Below, one piece after another: positions 28,030-37,380 of a stretch of DNA of 64,000 nucleotides. Source of the DNA: Agromyces bauzanensis. GTDB lineage: Bacteria > Actinomycetota > Actinomycetes > Actinomycetales > Microbacteriaceae. Every line of letters starts with the position of its first letter. Within the stretch, counting starts at the first letter, position 1. Location: positions 1 through 64,000 of the forward strand of contig NZ_BMMD01000020.1 in assembly GCF_014645655.1 (NCBI RefSeq), in the 5' to 3' direction. The translations under genes were made by a program, and so were the position numbers. The notes below the pieces were generated by a model. The model saw only the letters and a list, made by a program, of their open reading frames with translations, was not told the DNA's origin and made no database searches.

Positions 28030-29786
28030 CTGTCGACGATCGCGAGGTCGAGCGGGAACTCCACCGGGAAGCCGCCGAACAGCAGGGTGCCCGCCTCGCG
28101 CGCTGCCGCCTCGACGGCCGCGGCCACGTCGTCGGCGACCTCGCGCGGCGTGTGCACGATGATCTCGTCGTGCAGGAAGTACACGAGGTGGGGGGTACGT
28201 GAGAACACGGGGCCGGATGCCGCGGCCGTCGGCGTCTCGGCCGTGACGCGTGCGGCGATCTCGTCGAGCCGGGCGCGGAGCCCCGCCATCCAGCACAGCG
28301 ACCACTCCGCCGCGCTGCCCTGCACGACGAAGTTGCGCGTGAACCGGCCCCAGTCGCGGGCCGTCGAGCGGGCGCGGCGCTCGTCGGCCACGGTCGCCTC
28401 GGGCTCGCTCGCCCGCGCCTGCACGGCGCGCCACTCGGCCGACGGCAGCGGTGAGGACCTGCCGAGGAGCGTCGTCACCGTGCCGCCCCGCTCCCCCTCG
28501 CGCGCCGCGCGATCGACGAGCGCCATCGCGCGCGGGTACGACCGGGCGAGGCGCGGCACGAGACGCCCGCTCTCGCCGGTCGTCGCGCCGTACATCGCGC
28601 CGAGGATGGCATACTTCGCCTCCTCTCGCGTGGCCACCACGCCCGCGTCGACGAGTCCGCGGTAGAAGTCGAGGCCACGGCTGGCCGTCGCGATCTCCTC
28701 GTCGCGCGCCATGCCGGCGAGCACGCGAGGCTCGAGCTGCGCCGCGTCGGCCACCACGAGCGTCCACCCGGGGTCGGCCACCACCGCGCTCCTGACGTTC
28801 TTCGGCAGCTGCAGCGCACCACCGCCCGCGGTGGCCCAGCGCCCGGTGGCCGTGCCGCCCGGCACGTACTCGGGCCGGAAGCGTCCGTCGACGACCCATT
28901 CGTCGAGCCACGCCCACCCGTTCGCGCTCAGCAGCCGGGCGAGCCTCTTGTACTCGAGGAGCGGTTCGATCGCAGGATGCTCGTGCTCGCGCAGCTCCCA
29001 CTTCGCCGTCGAGTCGGCCTGGATGCCGGCGCGACGCAGGGCACGCAGCAGGTCGGCCTGCGAGTCCAGGTTCACGGATGCCGCATCGAGCGCCTCCCGC
29101 ACCTGCGCCGCGAGCGCCTCCATGCGCTCGGGCTTCCGGCCGGACGCCGGGCGTGCGCCGAGCTCGGCCGCGAGCACCTCTTCGTGCACGGCGCGATGCC
29201 ACGGCAGGCCTGCCGTGTGCAGCTCAGCGGCGATGAGCGCACCGGCGGACTCCGCGGCGAGCAGCAATCGAAGCGCGCCGGGATCGGAACTCTCGGCGAC
29301 GAGCGCGTCCTGGCGTGCGAGCTCCGCGATCTGGGCGTCGACGTCGACGAGGCGCGTCGCCTGCGCGTCCGTGGCGACCACTTCGGCCGCGTCGAACTCG
29401 TCGAGGTCGAACAGCGTGCTGTGGGTCGTCGGCGGCGGAGCCGCCGGACTTGCCTCCGCGCCGGCCTCGGCCGGCCCGGGGGGCATCCACGAAGGCCGCC
29501 GGTTGCGGCCGTGCTCGCGCGCCCGCGCCGTGAAGGTGGAGCGGTCGAGGATCGCGGCGGCGAGTCGGAGGTCTCGGCAACGCTGCACCCTGACTCCCGC
29601 TTCGAGGAGCGCCGGGTACCACTCGCGCGTGTCGACCCAGACCCAACGCGGATGGCCGGATGCCTCGAGCCCATGCACGACGCGGGGCAGCTCGTGGCGC
29701 GCGACCAGCGCGAGCGTCTCAGCCGGATGCGCCGGGTCGACGAGCCGGACGAGGCCGCGCTCCCCCTGCCCGACGACGATTCGCAC
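28008..29786 (-). CDS. DNA polymerase I-like protein (3'-5' exonuclease/polymerase family)
   Basis: A 592-residue family-A polymerase without a 5'-nuclease domain. The N-terminal third is a degenerate exonuclease-like region. The polymerase part has fingers-palm motifs: motif A as VVADAAQLEPRVLAGMA, the O-helix region EEAKYAILGAMYG, and motif C as YFLHDEIIVH. Motif A reads DAAQLE where PolA has DYSQIE, a natural variant of this actinobacterial subfamily annotated as bifunctional exonuclease/polymerase. The GTG start at 29786 gives the family N-terminus RIVVGQGERG; an ATG at 29837 is the alternative. The role is unknown; it is probably not the housekeeping PolA. Confidence 0.82.
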   Translation of the reverse strand: MRIVVGQGERGLVRLVDPAHPAETLALVARHELPRVVHGLEASGHPRWVWVDTREWYPALLEAGVRVQRCRDLRLAAAILDRSTFTARAREHGRNRRPSWMPPGPAEAGAEASPAAPPPTTHSTLFDLDEFDAAEVVATDAQATRLVDVDAQIAELARQDALVAESSDPGALRLLLAAESAGALIAAELHTAGLPWHRAVHEEVLAAELGARPASGRKPERMEALAAQVREALDAASVNLDSQADLLRALRRAGIQADSTAKWELREHEHPAIEPLLEYKRLARLLSANGWAWLDEWVVDGRFRPEYVPGGTATGRWATAGGGALQLPKNVRSAVVADPGWTLVVADAAQLEPRVLAGMARDEEIATASRGLDFYRGLVDAGVVATREEAKYAILGAMYGATTGESGRLVPRLARSYPRAMALVDRAAREGERGGTVTTLLGRSSPLPSAEWRAVQARASEPEATVADERRARSTARDWGRFTRNFVVQGSAAEWSLCWMAGLRARLDEIAARVTAETPTAAASGPVFSRTPHLVYFLHDEIIVHTPREVADDVAAAVEAAAREAGTLLFGGFPVEFPLDLAIVDSYAMADG

Positions 29787-29866
29787 GCGTCCATTCTCGC
29801 GTCCGCCGCCGACAGTGTCGGCGGCACCGGTCACCATGGACCCATGGACCGACCCGAGGCGCGACG

Positions 29867-30682
29867 ATGGTCGCGGTGACCTTTCGATGCGGCCACGGCG
29901 CCGAAGCCGGCGATCCCGGTGTCGTCGCCCTCCGCCGCCCGTGCCCGCTCTGCATGCTGCTCGACGAGACCCGTCGCACGCGCGCCGAGCTGCTGCGCCG
30001 CGTCGCGCCGCCGCATCGCTCGGCGCTCGCCCGCGAGACGCGCGTCGGAGCAGCGTACGAGTGGCAGTGCCCGCGCGGCCACGACCGCTACCCGGCTACC
30101 GTTCGTGAGGTGCTGACGGGCACCGGCTGCGCGAAGTGCCGGGCGAGCGCCGTCGCTCCCGCCGCACTGCGCGAGGCGGGCGTCGCCTTCATGAAGCCGG
30201 GCCTGCACACGCGCACATCGCACACCGAGCAACGCCTCAAGACACTGCTAGGCGAACGGGTCCGCCTCAATCATCGCGTGAACGCCATCCACATCGCGCG
30301 CACGTTCTACGGTCGCCGCGAGGTCTGGCCCGACGTCATCGTGCCGCAACTCCGCATCGCCGTCGAGTACGACGACCCCGGTCGATCACGACGGGCGCAC
30401 CAGGGCCTGAAGGAGGCATCCGACCTCGACAAAGACGACGCGCTACGCGAGGTCGGGTGGGAGGTCATCCGCATCCGAGCCGGCGGACTCGGGCCCGTCG
30501 GCCGGCACAGCATCGTGTGCCGCCGGCTCGCCCCGGCGGTCGTCGACGAGGTGGTGGAGCGGATGCGCCGCATCCGCGGCGACGCGGCCGTCGATGCGAT
30601 CGCGCTGGGACATCCGGCGGCGTCGGCGAGCGCGCGCGATCATCGTGAGACCACGGATGCGCCCGCCGCCCCGCCCCGATAG
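29867..30682 (+). CDS. Zinc-ribbon protein with a nuclease-like C-terminal domain
   Basis: A 271-residue protein. The N-terminus has cysteine pairs of two treble-clef or ribbon units: CGHG with CPLC (residues 6-30), then CPRGHDRY with CAKC (about 67-92). The C-terminal part (WPDVIVPQLRIAVEYDDPGR, then LDKDDALREVGWEVIRIR) has the D...E..K layout and the GWEVIRI strand of Vsr/DUF559-type PD-(D/E)xK nucleases. DNA cleavage or binding is inferred only. A truncated, diverged second copy lies at 39.0 kb. ATG 29867 overlaps no other gene, and the start is supported by the cysteine motif following at once. Confidence 0.6.
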   Translation: MVAVTFRCGHGAEAGDPGVVALRRPCPLCMLLDETRRTRAELLRRVAPPHRSALARETRVGAAYEWQCPRGHDRYPATVREVLTGTGCAKCRASAVAPAALREAGVAFMKPGLHTRTSHTEQRLKTLLGERVRLNHRVNAIHIARTFYGRREVWPDVIVPQLRIAVEYDDPGRSRRAHQGLKEASDLDKDDALREVGWEVIRIRAGGLGPVGRHSIVCRRLAPAVVDEVVERMRRIRGDAAVDAIALGHPAASASARDHRETTDAPAAPPR

Positions 30683-30736
30683 GGTTGGTCCGTCCGCGTG
30701 CCACCACGGCTCCCCCCACGCGCGGAGAGGCCGCCA

Positions 30737-31207
30737 GTGCTCCTTCCGTTCCTCATCGTCGGAGGGGTCGGTCTCGTGCTGCTCCTCATCTCGCTCGTCC
30801 TCGGTGACATCTTCGACCACTTCGAGGTCGGCGACGGCGCGATCTCGGGCACGGCCCTTGCGGTCGGGTTGGTCGTCTTCGGCGCCTCGGGAGCGCTGAC
30901 GGCCAGCGGCGGACTCGACGTCGTGTGGGCGTACGCGCTCTCGGTTGTGCTCGCGGTCGTGGGCTACGTGCTGAGCGTCCTCGTGGTGCGCAACCTCAGC
31001 CGCAGCTCCGACGGCGTGCCGCTGTCGGCCGTTGGGCTCACCGGGGTCGCAAGGTCCGACATCTCCACGTCGGGCGGCGAGGTCAGTCTCGACGGCCCGG
31101 GCGAGGTCGAGCGTCGCATCGCCTACTCCGACGCCTTCATCGCCGAAGGATCGCGGGTCCGCGTCGTCGAACACGCGGGCACGCGCGTCAAGGTCACCGC
31201 GGACTGA
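30737..31207 (+). CDS. NfeD-like membrane protein
   Basis: A 156-residue protein with three hydrophobic helices (about residues 2-22, 38-58 and 63-88) and a small C-terminal beta domain (GLTGVARSDISTSGGEVSLD) like the OB fold of NfeD proteins. NfeD proteins are encoded next to flotillins and thought to act with them in membrane organisation, and the flotillin gene follows after 110 bases. The GTG start at 30737 is supported by GGAGAGG upstream. Confidence 0.75.
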   Translation: MLLPFLIVGGVGLVLLLISLVLGDIFDHFEVGDGAISGTALAVGLVVFGASGALTASGGLDVVWAYALSVVLAVVGYVLSVLVVRNLSRSSDGVPLSAVGLTGVARSDISTSGGEVSLDGPGEVERRIAYSDAFIAEGSRVRVVEHAGTRVKVTAD

Positions 31208-31317
31208 TTCGCGCACCGGCGTCGCGCTCGGTCGTATTCGACCGACACGTCGCCCATGCTCGGCCCCTCACGCAGTCAGCTCCCGCCCCTTCCAATCGAA
31301 CCTCCTGAAAGGACCCC

Positions 31318-32775
31318 ATGCTCTCCACCGAAGTCATCCAGGTGATCGCCGTCGTCGCGATCGCCCTCGCGCTGCTCTCACTGCTCGTGTTCTTCGCGCG
31401 GCGGATCCGCCGCGTGCCGCCGAACGAGGCGCTCGTCATCGTCGGCCGGGGTGCCGGGCGCCCCGCCCCGGGTGAAGCGACGATCGGGCAGCGCGTCGTC
31501 ATCGGGGGCCGCACCTTCGTGTGGCCGATACTGCAACAGGGCTTCCCGATCTCGCTGGAACAGCGGCAGATCGGCATCACCGTCGAGGGCGTCGACAAGA
31601 ACCGCATCAAGATCGCCATCAAGGCGTCGATCAACTTCAAGGTGAGCGGCACCGAAGAGGGCGTGCGCCGCGCGGCGCAGCGGTTCCTCTCGCAGCAGGA
31701 CGCGCTCACCGAGATCATCAAGGAATCGCTCGAAGGGTCGCTGCGATCGATCATCGGCGACATGACGATCGAGCAGATCATCTCCGACCGCAAGGGACTC
31801 TCCGACCGGGTCGTCGCCGAGACGAAGACCGACCTCGTCGAGCAGGGCCTGCAGGTCGATCTCCTCAACATCTCCGACATCTCCACGCCGGGCAGCGACT
31901 ACCTCGCGAACCTCGGCCGTGCCGAGGCGGCTCGCGCTCGCCAGGTCGCCGAGGTCAGCGAGGCGGAGGCGGCACGGGCGAGCGAGTTCGCCCGCATCGA
32001 GGCGGCCGAGCAGATCGCCGAGCGCCAGAAGGCCCTGAGCCTGAAGCAGGCCGCGATCAAGGCCGAGACCGACCGCGCCAACGCCGAGGCGGACGCCGCC
32101 GGGCAGCTCGCGAAGGCGGAGCAGGACAAGCTCGTCGCCGTGCAGGAGCGGGACGCCCTCTCCGAGCAGGCACTCGTGACCCAAGAGCGGCTCGACATCG
32201 AGATCCGCAAGCCCGCCGAGGCCGAAGCGTACGCCGAGGTGCAGCGCGCCACAGCAAAGCGCGACGCCGCGAACGCGTCCACCGAGGCCGAGGCCTACAA
32301 GCGCACGAAGATCGCCGAGGCGAACAAGGTGGCCGCTGTGCAGGACGCCGAGGCCGCCGCCACCGCCGTGCGCGTCTCGGGTGAGGCAGAGCGCGACCGG
32401 CAGGTGGCCCTCGCCGCCGGCATCGAGGCGGAGGGTGAAGCGCGCGCCACCGCCGTGCAGGCTGAGGGCCTCGCAGATGCCGCCGCGACCGACGCGAAGG
32501 CCGAGGCGCTGAAGAAGTACGGCGAGGCCGCCCTCGCCCAGGAGATCATCTCGCGCCTGCCCGAGATCGTGCGCGCCGCCGCCGATCCGATCTCGAACAT
32601 CAAGACCCTCACGGTCGTCTCGACCGACGGCGCGAGCGCCGTGACGAAGACCGTCGGCCAGGTGCTCGGCGAGGGCACGGAGGTCGTGAAGTCCCTCACC
32701 GGGCTCGACGTGGGCGCAATACTCTCGGGTCTGGCGGGCGGTCAGTTCGTGCCGGCGGAGGTCGCGAAGGACTGA
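31318..32775 (+). CDS. floT: Flotillin-like SPFH-domain protein
   Basis: A 485-residue protein: one N-terminal membrane helix (residues 5-28), an SPFH/Band-7 domain (about 30-200), then a long Ala/Glu-rich coiled coil (200-400) with the EA repeats typical of flotillins (AEAARARQVAEVSEAEAARA), and a C-terminal segment that drives oligomerisation. Flotillins scaffold membrane microdomains. It pairs with the NfeD-like gene upstream. Confidence 0.88.
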   Translation: MLSTEVIQVIAVVAIALALLSLLVFFARRIRRVPPNEALVIVGRGAGRPAPGEATIGQRVVIGGRTFVWPILQQGFPISLEQRQIGITVEGVDKNRIKIAIKASINFKVSGTEEGVRRAAQRFLSQQDALTEIIKESLEGSLRSIIGDMTIEQIISDRKGLSDRVVAETKTDLVEQGLQVDLLNISDISTPGSDYLANLGRAEAARARQVAEVSEAEAARASEFARIEAAEQIAERQKALSLKQAAIKAETDRANAEADAAGQLAKAEQDKLVAVQERDALSEQALVTQERLDIEIRKPAEAEAYAEVQRATAKRDAANASTEAEAYKRTKIAEANKVAAVQDAEAAATAVRVSGEAERDRQVALAAGIEAEGEARATAVQAEGLADAAATDAKAEALKKYGEAALAQEIISRLPEIVRAAADPISNIKTLTVVSTDGASAVTKTVGQVLGEGTEVVKSLTGLDVGAILSGLAGGQFVPAEVAKD

Positions 32776-32939
32776 GCGGAACCGCAGACCCGGGCCCACG
32801 CCATCTTGGTATGCGATTCGGGCACACTCTTGGCTCTGTCGAGACGGGCCGAGCGAGGCGTACGGTAGGACCTCTCCGACGCTGAGAGGTCGCGATCGCA
32901 TCGTGCACGCGATCGCATCGTGCACCGGAAGGGCGACCC

Positions 32940-34409
32940 ATGCGCAAGATCGGGCTCCAAGTCAGCGCGACCACCGCGCAATGGGATCGGCTTGGCGCCG
33001 CCATCGACGGCGACCTCCTGCGTCCGTCGGATCGGGATTACTCTCGCTTGGCGCGGTGGCCCCTGCAGACCGACGACCCCAGCCTGCCGGCGTCGATCGC
33101 GCGCTGCACCAGCCCCGACGACGTAGCTGCCGTGCTCCGCTTCGTCAACGAGCGAGGACTTCCGTTCGCCGTGCGGAGCGGTGGGCACAGTTTCGCGGGC
33201 CATTCGCGGACCACCGGGGTACTGATCGACACCTCCCTCCTGAACCGTGTGCAGGTGCACGGGACCACGGCAACAGTGGGCTCCGGTGCGCGACTCGCCG
33301 ACGTCTACCACGCCCTCCACAAGAGCGGCCTGGCAATCCCCGCCGGGTGCGGCCCGACAGTGGGCATCGCGGGCCTCACGCTCGGTGGCGGGCTCGGCAT
33401 ACTCGGGCGAGCTCGAGGGCTGACCTGCGATGCGTTGACGGGCGCGGAGGTCGTGCTCGCGGATGGAACGGTGATCCGGTGCGACCGCGACCGGGACCAA
33501 GACCTGTTCTGGGCCCTTCGCGGTGCCGGGTCCGGCAGCTTCGGCGTCGTCACCCGACTGACGTTCGGCGCGAGCAGCGAGCCACGCGCCAGTGCGTTCC
33601 ACCTCGGGTGGCGGGGTGAATCAGCCCCGAACCTGATCGACAGCTGGCAACGTTGGTTGCCGCATGCGCCCGACGAGATCGCGCCGGCCCTGCAACTGGC
33701 CGTTCCGGCGCGCATCGACCTGCCAGTCCACCTGCGCATACTCGGAGCGGTGACCGGAGGGGACGCCCAGCGCAGAGCTCAGCTGCGTGACGTGGCCACG
33801 TCATTGGGAGCGCCACCGCAGTCGCAGCACGTCGAGCACGGCACTCTATCCAGGGTGAAGGGCCGCCTCAGCGACATCGGGGCAGCTCTCGAAGCAGCCT
33901 CTGGCACGGCACCCGGTGGCCGGACCTGGGCCCGGTCGCTCTTCGTCGATACCGCCCTGGAGCGTGAGGTCGTCGAACGTCTCGTCGAGGCGACGGTCGG
34001 GTACCGCAGGGAGGGCGAGGCTCGCGAATTGGATCTGACGCCGATGGGCGGCGCGTACAACCGCCAGGCACCCGACGCCACCGCGTTCGTGCATCGTGGC
34101 GACCTCTTCCTGCTGAAGTACTCGGTGAGCCTCGATGATCCCGACGGGCACCGGCAGGCGCGCGAATGGCTGGATTCGGTGACCGCAATCGTGGCTCCGC
34201 ACGCCACAGGGAGGGCCTACCAGAATTTCGCCGACCCCGATCTTCCCGATCCCCTGAACGCCTACTACGGCACGAACCTACCCCGATTGATCGAGGTGAA
34301 GGCAGCGTACGACCCCGGTGACCTCTTCCGCCACGACCAGTCCATTCACCCTGAGGTCCGCCCGCACCGCCCGCACCGCGCAGGGAGCCAGCACGTGACG
34401 CATGCCTGA
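32940..34409 (+). CDS. FAD-linked oxidase, BBE-like
   Basis: A 489-residue flavoprotein of the PCMH/berberine-bridge type. Residue His in RSGGHSFAGHS (about 83) is the expected covalent FAD site. The second covalent site, Cys in the family motif AGxCPTVG, is shifted one place (PAGCGPTVGIAGLTLGGG), so FAD is probably held by one bond only. The C-terminal BBE segment (NAYYGTNLPRLIEVKAAYDP) is complete. The substrate is unknown; related enzymes oxidise sugars, alkaloids or polyketides. It converges on the MocR-type gene. Confidence 0.85.
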   Translation: MRKIGLQVSATTAQWDRLGAAIDGDLLRPSDRDYSRLARWPLQTDDPSLPASIARCTSPDDVAAVLRFVNERGLPFAVRSGGHSFAGHSRTTGVLIDTSLLNRVQVHGTTATVGSGARLADVYHALHKSGLAIPAGCGPTVGIAGLTLGGGLGILGRARGLTCDALTGAEVVLADGTVIRCDRDRDQDLFWALRGAGSGSFGVVTRLTFGASSEPRASAFHLGWRGESAPNLIDSWQRWLPHAPDEIAPALQLAVPARIDLPVHLRILGAVTGGDAQRRAQLRDVATSLGAPPQSQHVEHGTLSRVKGRLSDIGAALEAASGTAPGGRTWARSLFVDTALEREVVERLVEATVGYRREGEARELDLTPMGGAYNRQAPDATAFVHRGDLFLLKYSVSLDDPDGHRQAREWLDSVTAIVAPHATGRAYQNFADPDLPDPLNAYYGTNLPRLIEVKAAYDPGDLFRHDQSIHPEVRPHRPHRAGSQHVTHA

Positions 34410-34412
34410 TCG

Positions 34413-35825
34413 TCACCCTCGCAGACACTCCACCAGTCGGTGGATCGCCGGCGGAATATCGTCGCCCGCGATGGCTCCGAAGCCAAGCACCACGCCGGGT
34501 TGCGGCTCGCTGAACTGGTAGGTGCGGTGCAGGAGGGAGAGCTGCAGCCCCCGCTCGAGCGCGCGCTCCATCAGTATCTCGTCGCTGGGTGCGTCGGGGG
34601 TCATCGCAGTGATGTGCAGGCCGGCATCGGACGGGAGCGCGGTGAGCAACCCGATCGGTGCCTCCGACAGCGCTGCACGAAGCATCCGATATCGCGTCGC
34701 GTACTCGCGGCGCGCCCGGCGAAGGTGCCGGTCGAGGGCGCCGCTCTCGATGAAGCTTCCCATCGCGGCCGCCGTCGCCGCCGGGGGCACGAAATCGACT
34801 GCGCGACGCACGGCCGTCACGGCCGGGACGAGTCCGATCGGAAGCACGGCGAATCCCAGGCGCAACGCGGGGCTGAGAACCTTGCTGAACGTTCCGACGT
34901 ACACCACTCTGCCGTCGCCGTCCAATCGCTGCAGCGGCTCGAGCGGCCGCGAGCTGTAGCGGAACTCGCTGTCGTAGTCGTCCTCGATGATCCCGGCGTC
35001 GCGCCGACGTGCCCAGCGCAACAGCGCGTGTCTCCGTTCCCGGCTCAGCACCGCACCGAGTGGGTACTGATGCGACGGCGTGACGTACACCAGCCGCGCA
35101 TTCTCCGGTATCGCGTCGACGACGATGCCGTTGCGGTCGACCGGAACGCCGACGACGTCTGCTCCCGCGAGCCGCAGGAGCGCGATGACGGGCGGATAGC
35201 CGGGTTCCTCGACGGCCGCGACATCCCCGGGCGAGAGCAGGGTACGGGCGACCAGGTCGATCGCGTGTGCAGCGCCGCGCGTGATGACGATCTGCTCCGG
35301 ACGTGCCGCAACCGCACGCGAGCGGGCAACCCAGTGGGCGAGCGCGGCACGGACCTCGCCGTCTCCGGCGGGATCCCCATACCGGCCGAGCCGATCTGCC
35401 AGCGACGTGAGCGCACGGTTCATGCTGCGCTTCCATTCGGCCAGCGGGAACAGCCGGTGGTCCACCCGGCCGGCCGTGAGGTCGTAGCGCGCACTCGACA
35501 GGCCGCTCTCATATCGACCGATCGCGGCCGCAAGCGGCGTCGCCCTCAATGCCGTCGACGTCCAGTGGGGGTCGTCACCGGCCCGGGTGTCGAGCACGAT
35601 GCTGCCGCCGCCACGCCTCCCTTCGACGTACCCCTCCGCGACCAGCCGCATGTATGCACCGGTGACGGTCGAGCGGGACACACCGAGATCCGCGGCAACC
35701 GCACGAGTCGGCATCAAGCGCGTCCCGGGCACGAGTCGGCCGCTGGCGATGGCTTCGGCCAATTGGTCGTAGAGCTGATCGCTCATGCTGCGATCGCGGG
35801 TCGAATCCAGGAAGAGCTGCATCAT
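34413..35825 (-). CDS. MocR/PdxR-type regulator (GntR helix-turn-helix + aminotransferase fold)
   Basis: A 470-residue fusion: a GntR winged helix in residues 15-80 (TRAVAADLGVSRSTVTGAYM), then a fold-type I aminotransferase domain with VYVTPSHQYPLG, IIEDDYDSEFRY and the PLP lysine in YVGTFSKVLSPALRLG. MocR proteins sense PLP or amines and often control pyridoxal or GABA genes. The PPOX-like gene divergent from it at 36.2 kb could be its target, since PPOX folds include pyridoxamine phosphate oxidases; this is inference. Confidence 0.88.
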   Translation of the reverse strand: MMQLFLDSTRDRSMSDQLYDQLAEAIASGRLVPGTRLMPTRAVAADLGVSRSTVTGAYMRLVAEGYVEGRRGGGSIVLDTRAGDDPHWTSTALRATPLAAAIGRYESGLSSARYDLTAGRVDHRLFPLAEWKRSMNRALTSLADRLGRYGDPAGDGEVRAALAHWVARSRAVAARPEQIVITRGAAHAIDLVARTLLSPGDVAAVEEPGYPPVIALLRLAGADVVGVPVDRNGIVVDAIPENARLVYVTPSHQYPLGAVLSRERRHALLRWARRRDAGIIEDDYDSEFRYSSRPLEPLQRLDGDGRVVYVGTFSKVLSPALRLGFAVLPIGLVPAVTAVRRAVDFVPPAATAAAMGSFIESGALDRHLRRARREYATRYRMLRAALSEAPIGLLTALPSDAGLHITAMTPDAPSDEILMERALERGLQLSLLHRTYQFSEPQPGVVLGFGAIAGDDIPPAIHRLVECLRG

Positions 35826-36228
35826 CCGCCAGTTCTCTTTGGTCGGGCAAGAACGCGTTGACAGGGCTCAGTCAGCCTACCCAAGTCGTCGATCGAACGG
35901 GATCACGAGCGGACCGACGGTGCGCAGCCGGGCTTGGTCCGGCCGAAACGGGGGAGCTTGGACCTGTCGGAACCGCGGAGTCTCTTCGTATGGTCGACGG
36001 ACGGAGGAGATGCGGTGCGATCTGGGTGCCCGACCACCTGCAGCAAGTCGATCCGACCGCGACCGCTGGATTGGAGTCCACCGCGAATCCGCGCACGTGC
36101 AGGAGTGCATCGAGGTGGTCGAGAGCGTCGTCGACGCCTGCGCGAACGTGCCGTTCCTGCGCCAGAAGCCGCCGGAGCGAGGTGATCAGTGGACCATGGC
36201 GGGATGAAGTCCTGGAGGGGAGAAGGAA
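35826..36228. other. Intergenic region of 403 bases, possible small reading frame
   Basis: Region between the MocR regulator and the divergent PPOX gene. A possible small frame runs from ATG 36009 to 36207 (plus), with GGAGGAG abutting the ATG; its last 35 residues (HVQECIEVVESVVDACANVP) look helical and protein-like, but no family is recognised. Promoters for both flanking genes must also lie here; no clear -35/-10 pair is seen. Confidence 0.25.
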
Positions 36229-36714
36229 ATGAGACGAGAAGATGTCGCCGAGGTGTTGAATCGACCGATTTCCCGGGAGCTCCTGGAGTCCTCGATCCCC
36301 GCCCGATTGTCGTACATCGGCGTCGACGGCGCGCCCCGGGTCATCCCGATCGCCTTCCTGTGGCACCGCGAGCGTCTGGTCATGGCCACCGCGCCGACCT
36401 CGCCGAAGGCTCGAGCACTGCGACGGAACCCACGAGTGGCGCTCACCATCGACACCCAGGACCGATGGCCACCCCATGCCCTGCTGATCCGTGGCTCGGC
36501 GAGCACCGAGGTGGTCGACGAGATACCGGACGCCTACATCGAGGCATCCCGGAAGCTGATCCCACCCGCGGACTTCGCGACGTGGGAGCAGGGGGTGCGC
36601 GATCTCTACGATGGGATGACCGTCATCACCGTCGTGCCCGACTGGGCGAAGTTGCTGGACTTCGAGACCACAGTCCCCCAAGCGGTCGAGGACCTCGTCG
36701 CCGGAAGGCACTGA
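36229..36714 (+). CDS. Pyridoxamine-5'-phosphate-oxidase-fold (PPOX) protein
   Basis: A 161-residue split-barrel flavin or F420-binding-type protein: SYIGVDGAPRVIPIAFLW, then KARALRRNPRVALTID and a C-terminal VVPDWAKLLDFETTVP block. The family includes F420-dependent reductases and true PNPOx-like enzymes; the cofactor cannot be assigned. A ribosome site (GAGAAGGA) precedes ATG 36229. It is divergent from the MocR regulator and followed after 34 bases by the DHFR-like gene. Confidence 0.8.
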   Translation: MRREDVAEVLNRPISRELLESSIPARLSYIGVDGAPRVIPIAFLWHRERLVMATAPTSPKARALRRNPRVALTIDTQDRWPPHALLIRGSASTEVVDEIPDAYIEASRKLIPPADFATWEQGVRDLYDGMTVITVVPDWAKLLDFETTVPQAVEDLVAGRH

Positions 36715-36748
36715 GCAGCGACCTGGTTCCTCAGGGAGGAGCAATGTG

Positions 36749-37342
36749 ATGGCGAGAGTCGTCATGCAGGCTGTGGTTTCGGTGGACGGATACATCGCCT
36801 ACACCGACGACACGGTAGGACCGCTGTTCGATTGGTATGGAAACGGCGACGTGACGATCCATGCCAACGACACGTGGCAGTTCCATGTCAGCCGCGCCTC
36901 CGCGGACTACGTGCAGCCCTTGTGGGACGCCATCAAGGTCACCGTGATCGGCCGTCATCTCTTCGACACCACCGATGGCTGGGCTGGCGTGCCCGCCGCC
37001 GGGGACGAGCTGGTCGTGGTCACGCATCGACCGCTGCCGGAGGAGTGGCGCACCAGGTTCCCCGACGCACCGTTCCACACCGCCGGCTCCGTCGCGGCCG
37101 CCATCGCCCTCGCCAAGGACCTGGCCGGCGACGGTCTGATCTGCGTGACCGCGGGCGACGTCGGCGGACAGGCGTTCTCCGCAGGGCTCGTCGACGAGGT
37201 GGCGATGGACGTCGCCCCCGTGGTCATAGGCGAAGGCGTTCGGTTCTTCGGCAGCCACACCGGCCCCGTTCTCCTCGACGATCCCGATGTGGTGGTCCAG
37301 GGCGACCGCGTGCTCCACCTGCACTACACCGTCAAACGCTGA
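36749..37342 (+). CDS. Dihydrofolate-reductase-like (RibD C-terminal) protein
   Basis: A 197-residue NADPH-dependent reductase-fold protein beginning VVMQAVVSVDGYIAYTDDTV, with VTVIGRHLFDTTDGW and GDVGGQAFSAGLVDEVAMDV as family landmarks. It belongs to the RibD_C/DHFR-like group, rarely with proven substrate. GGGAGGAG lies 8 bases before ATG 36749; an ATG at 36744 hits a stop at once. Confidence 0.85.
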   Translation: MARVVMQAVVSVDGYIAYTDDTVGPLFDWYGNGDVTIHANDTWQFHVSRASADYVQPLWDAIKVTVIGRHLFDTTDGWAGVPAAGDELVVVTHRPLPEEWRTRFPDAPFHTAGSVAAAIALAKDLAGDGLICVTAGDVGGQAFSAGLVDEVAMDVAPVVIGEGVRFFGSHTGPVLLDDPDVVVQGDRVLHLHYTVKR

Positions 37343-37380
37343 CCGTAGCCGTCGTCGGCGGCTGGTGGCATCGTGGAGAT

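Noticed and set aside
27190..29202. A 670-codon minus-strand frame over the PadR and polymerase genes
   Set aside because: Low-complexity Arg/Gly/Ala sequence, a shadow of the polymerase gene in another frame.
35872..36795. 307-codon minus-strand frame opposite the PPOX gene
   Set aside because: No family likeness; antisense to a gene with clear PPOX blocks.
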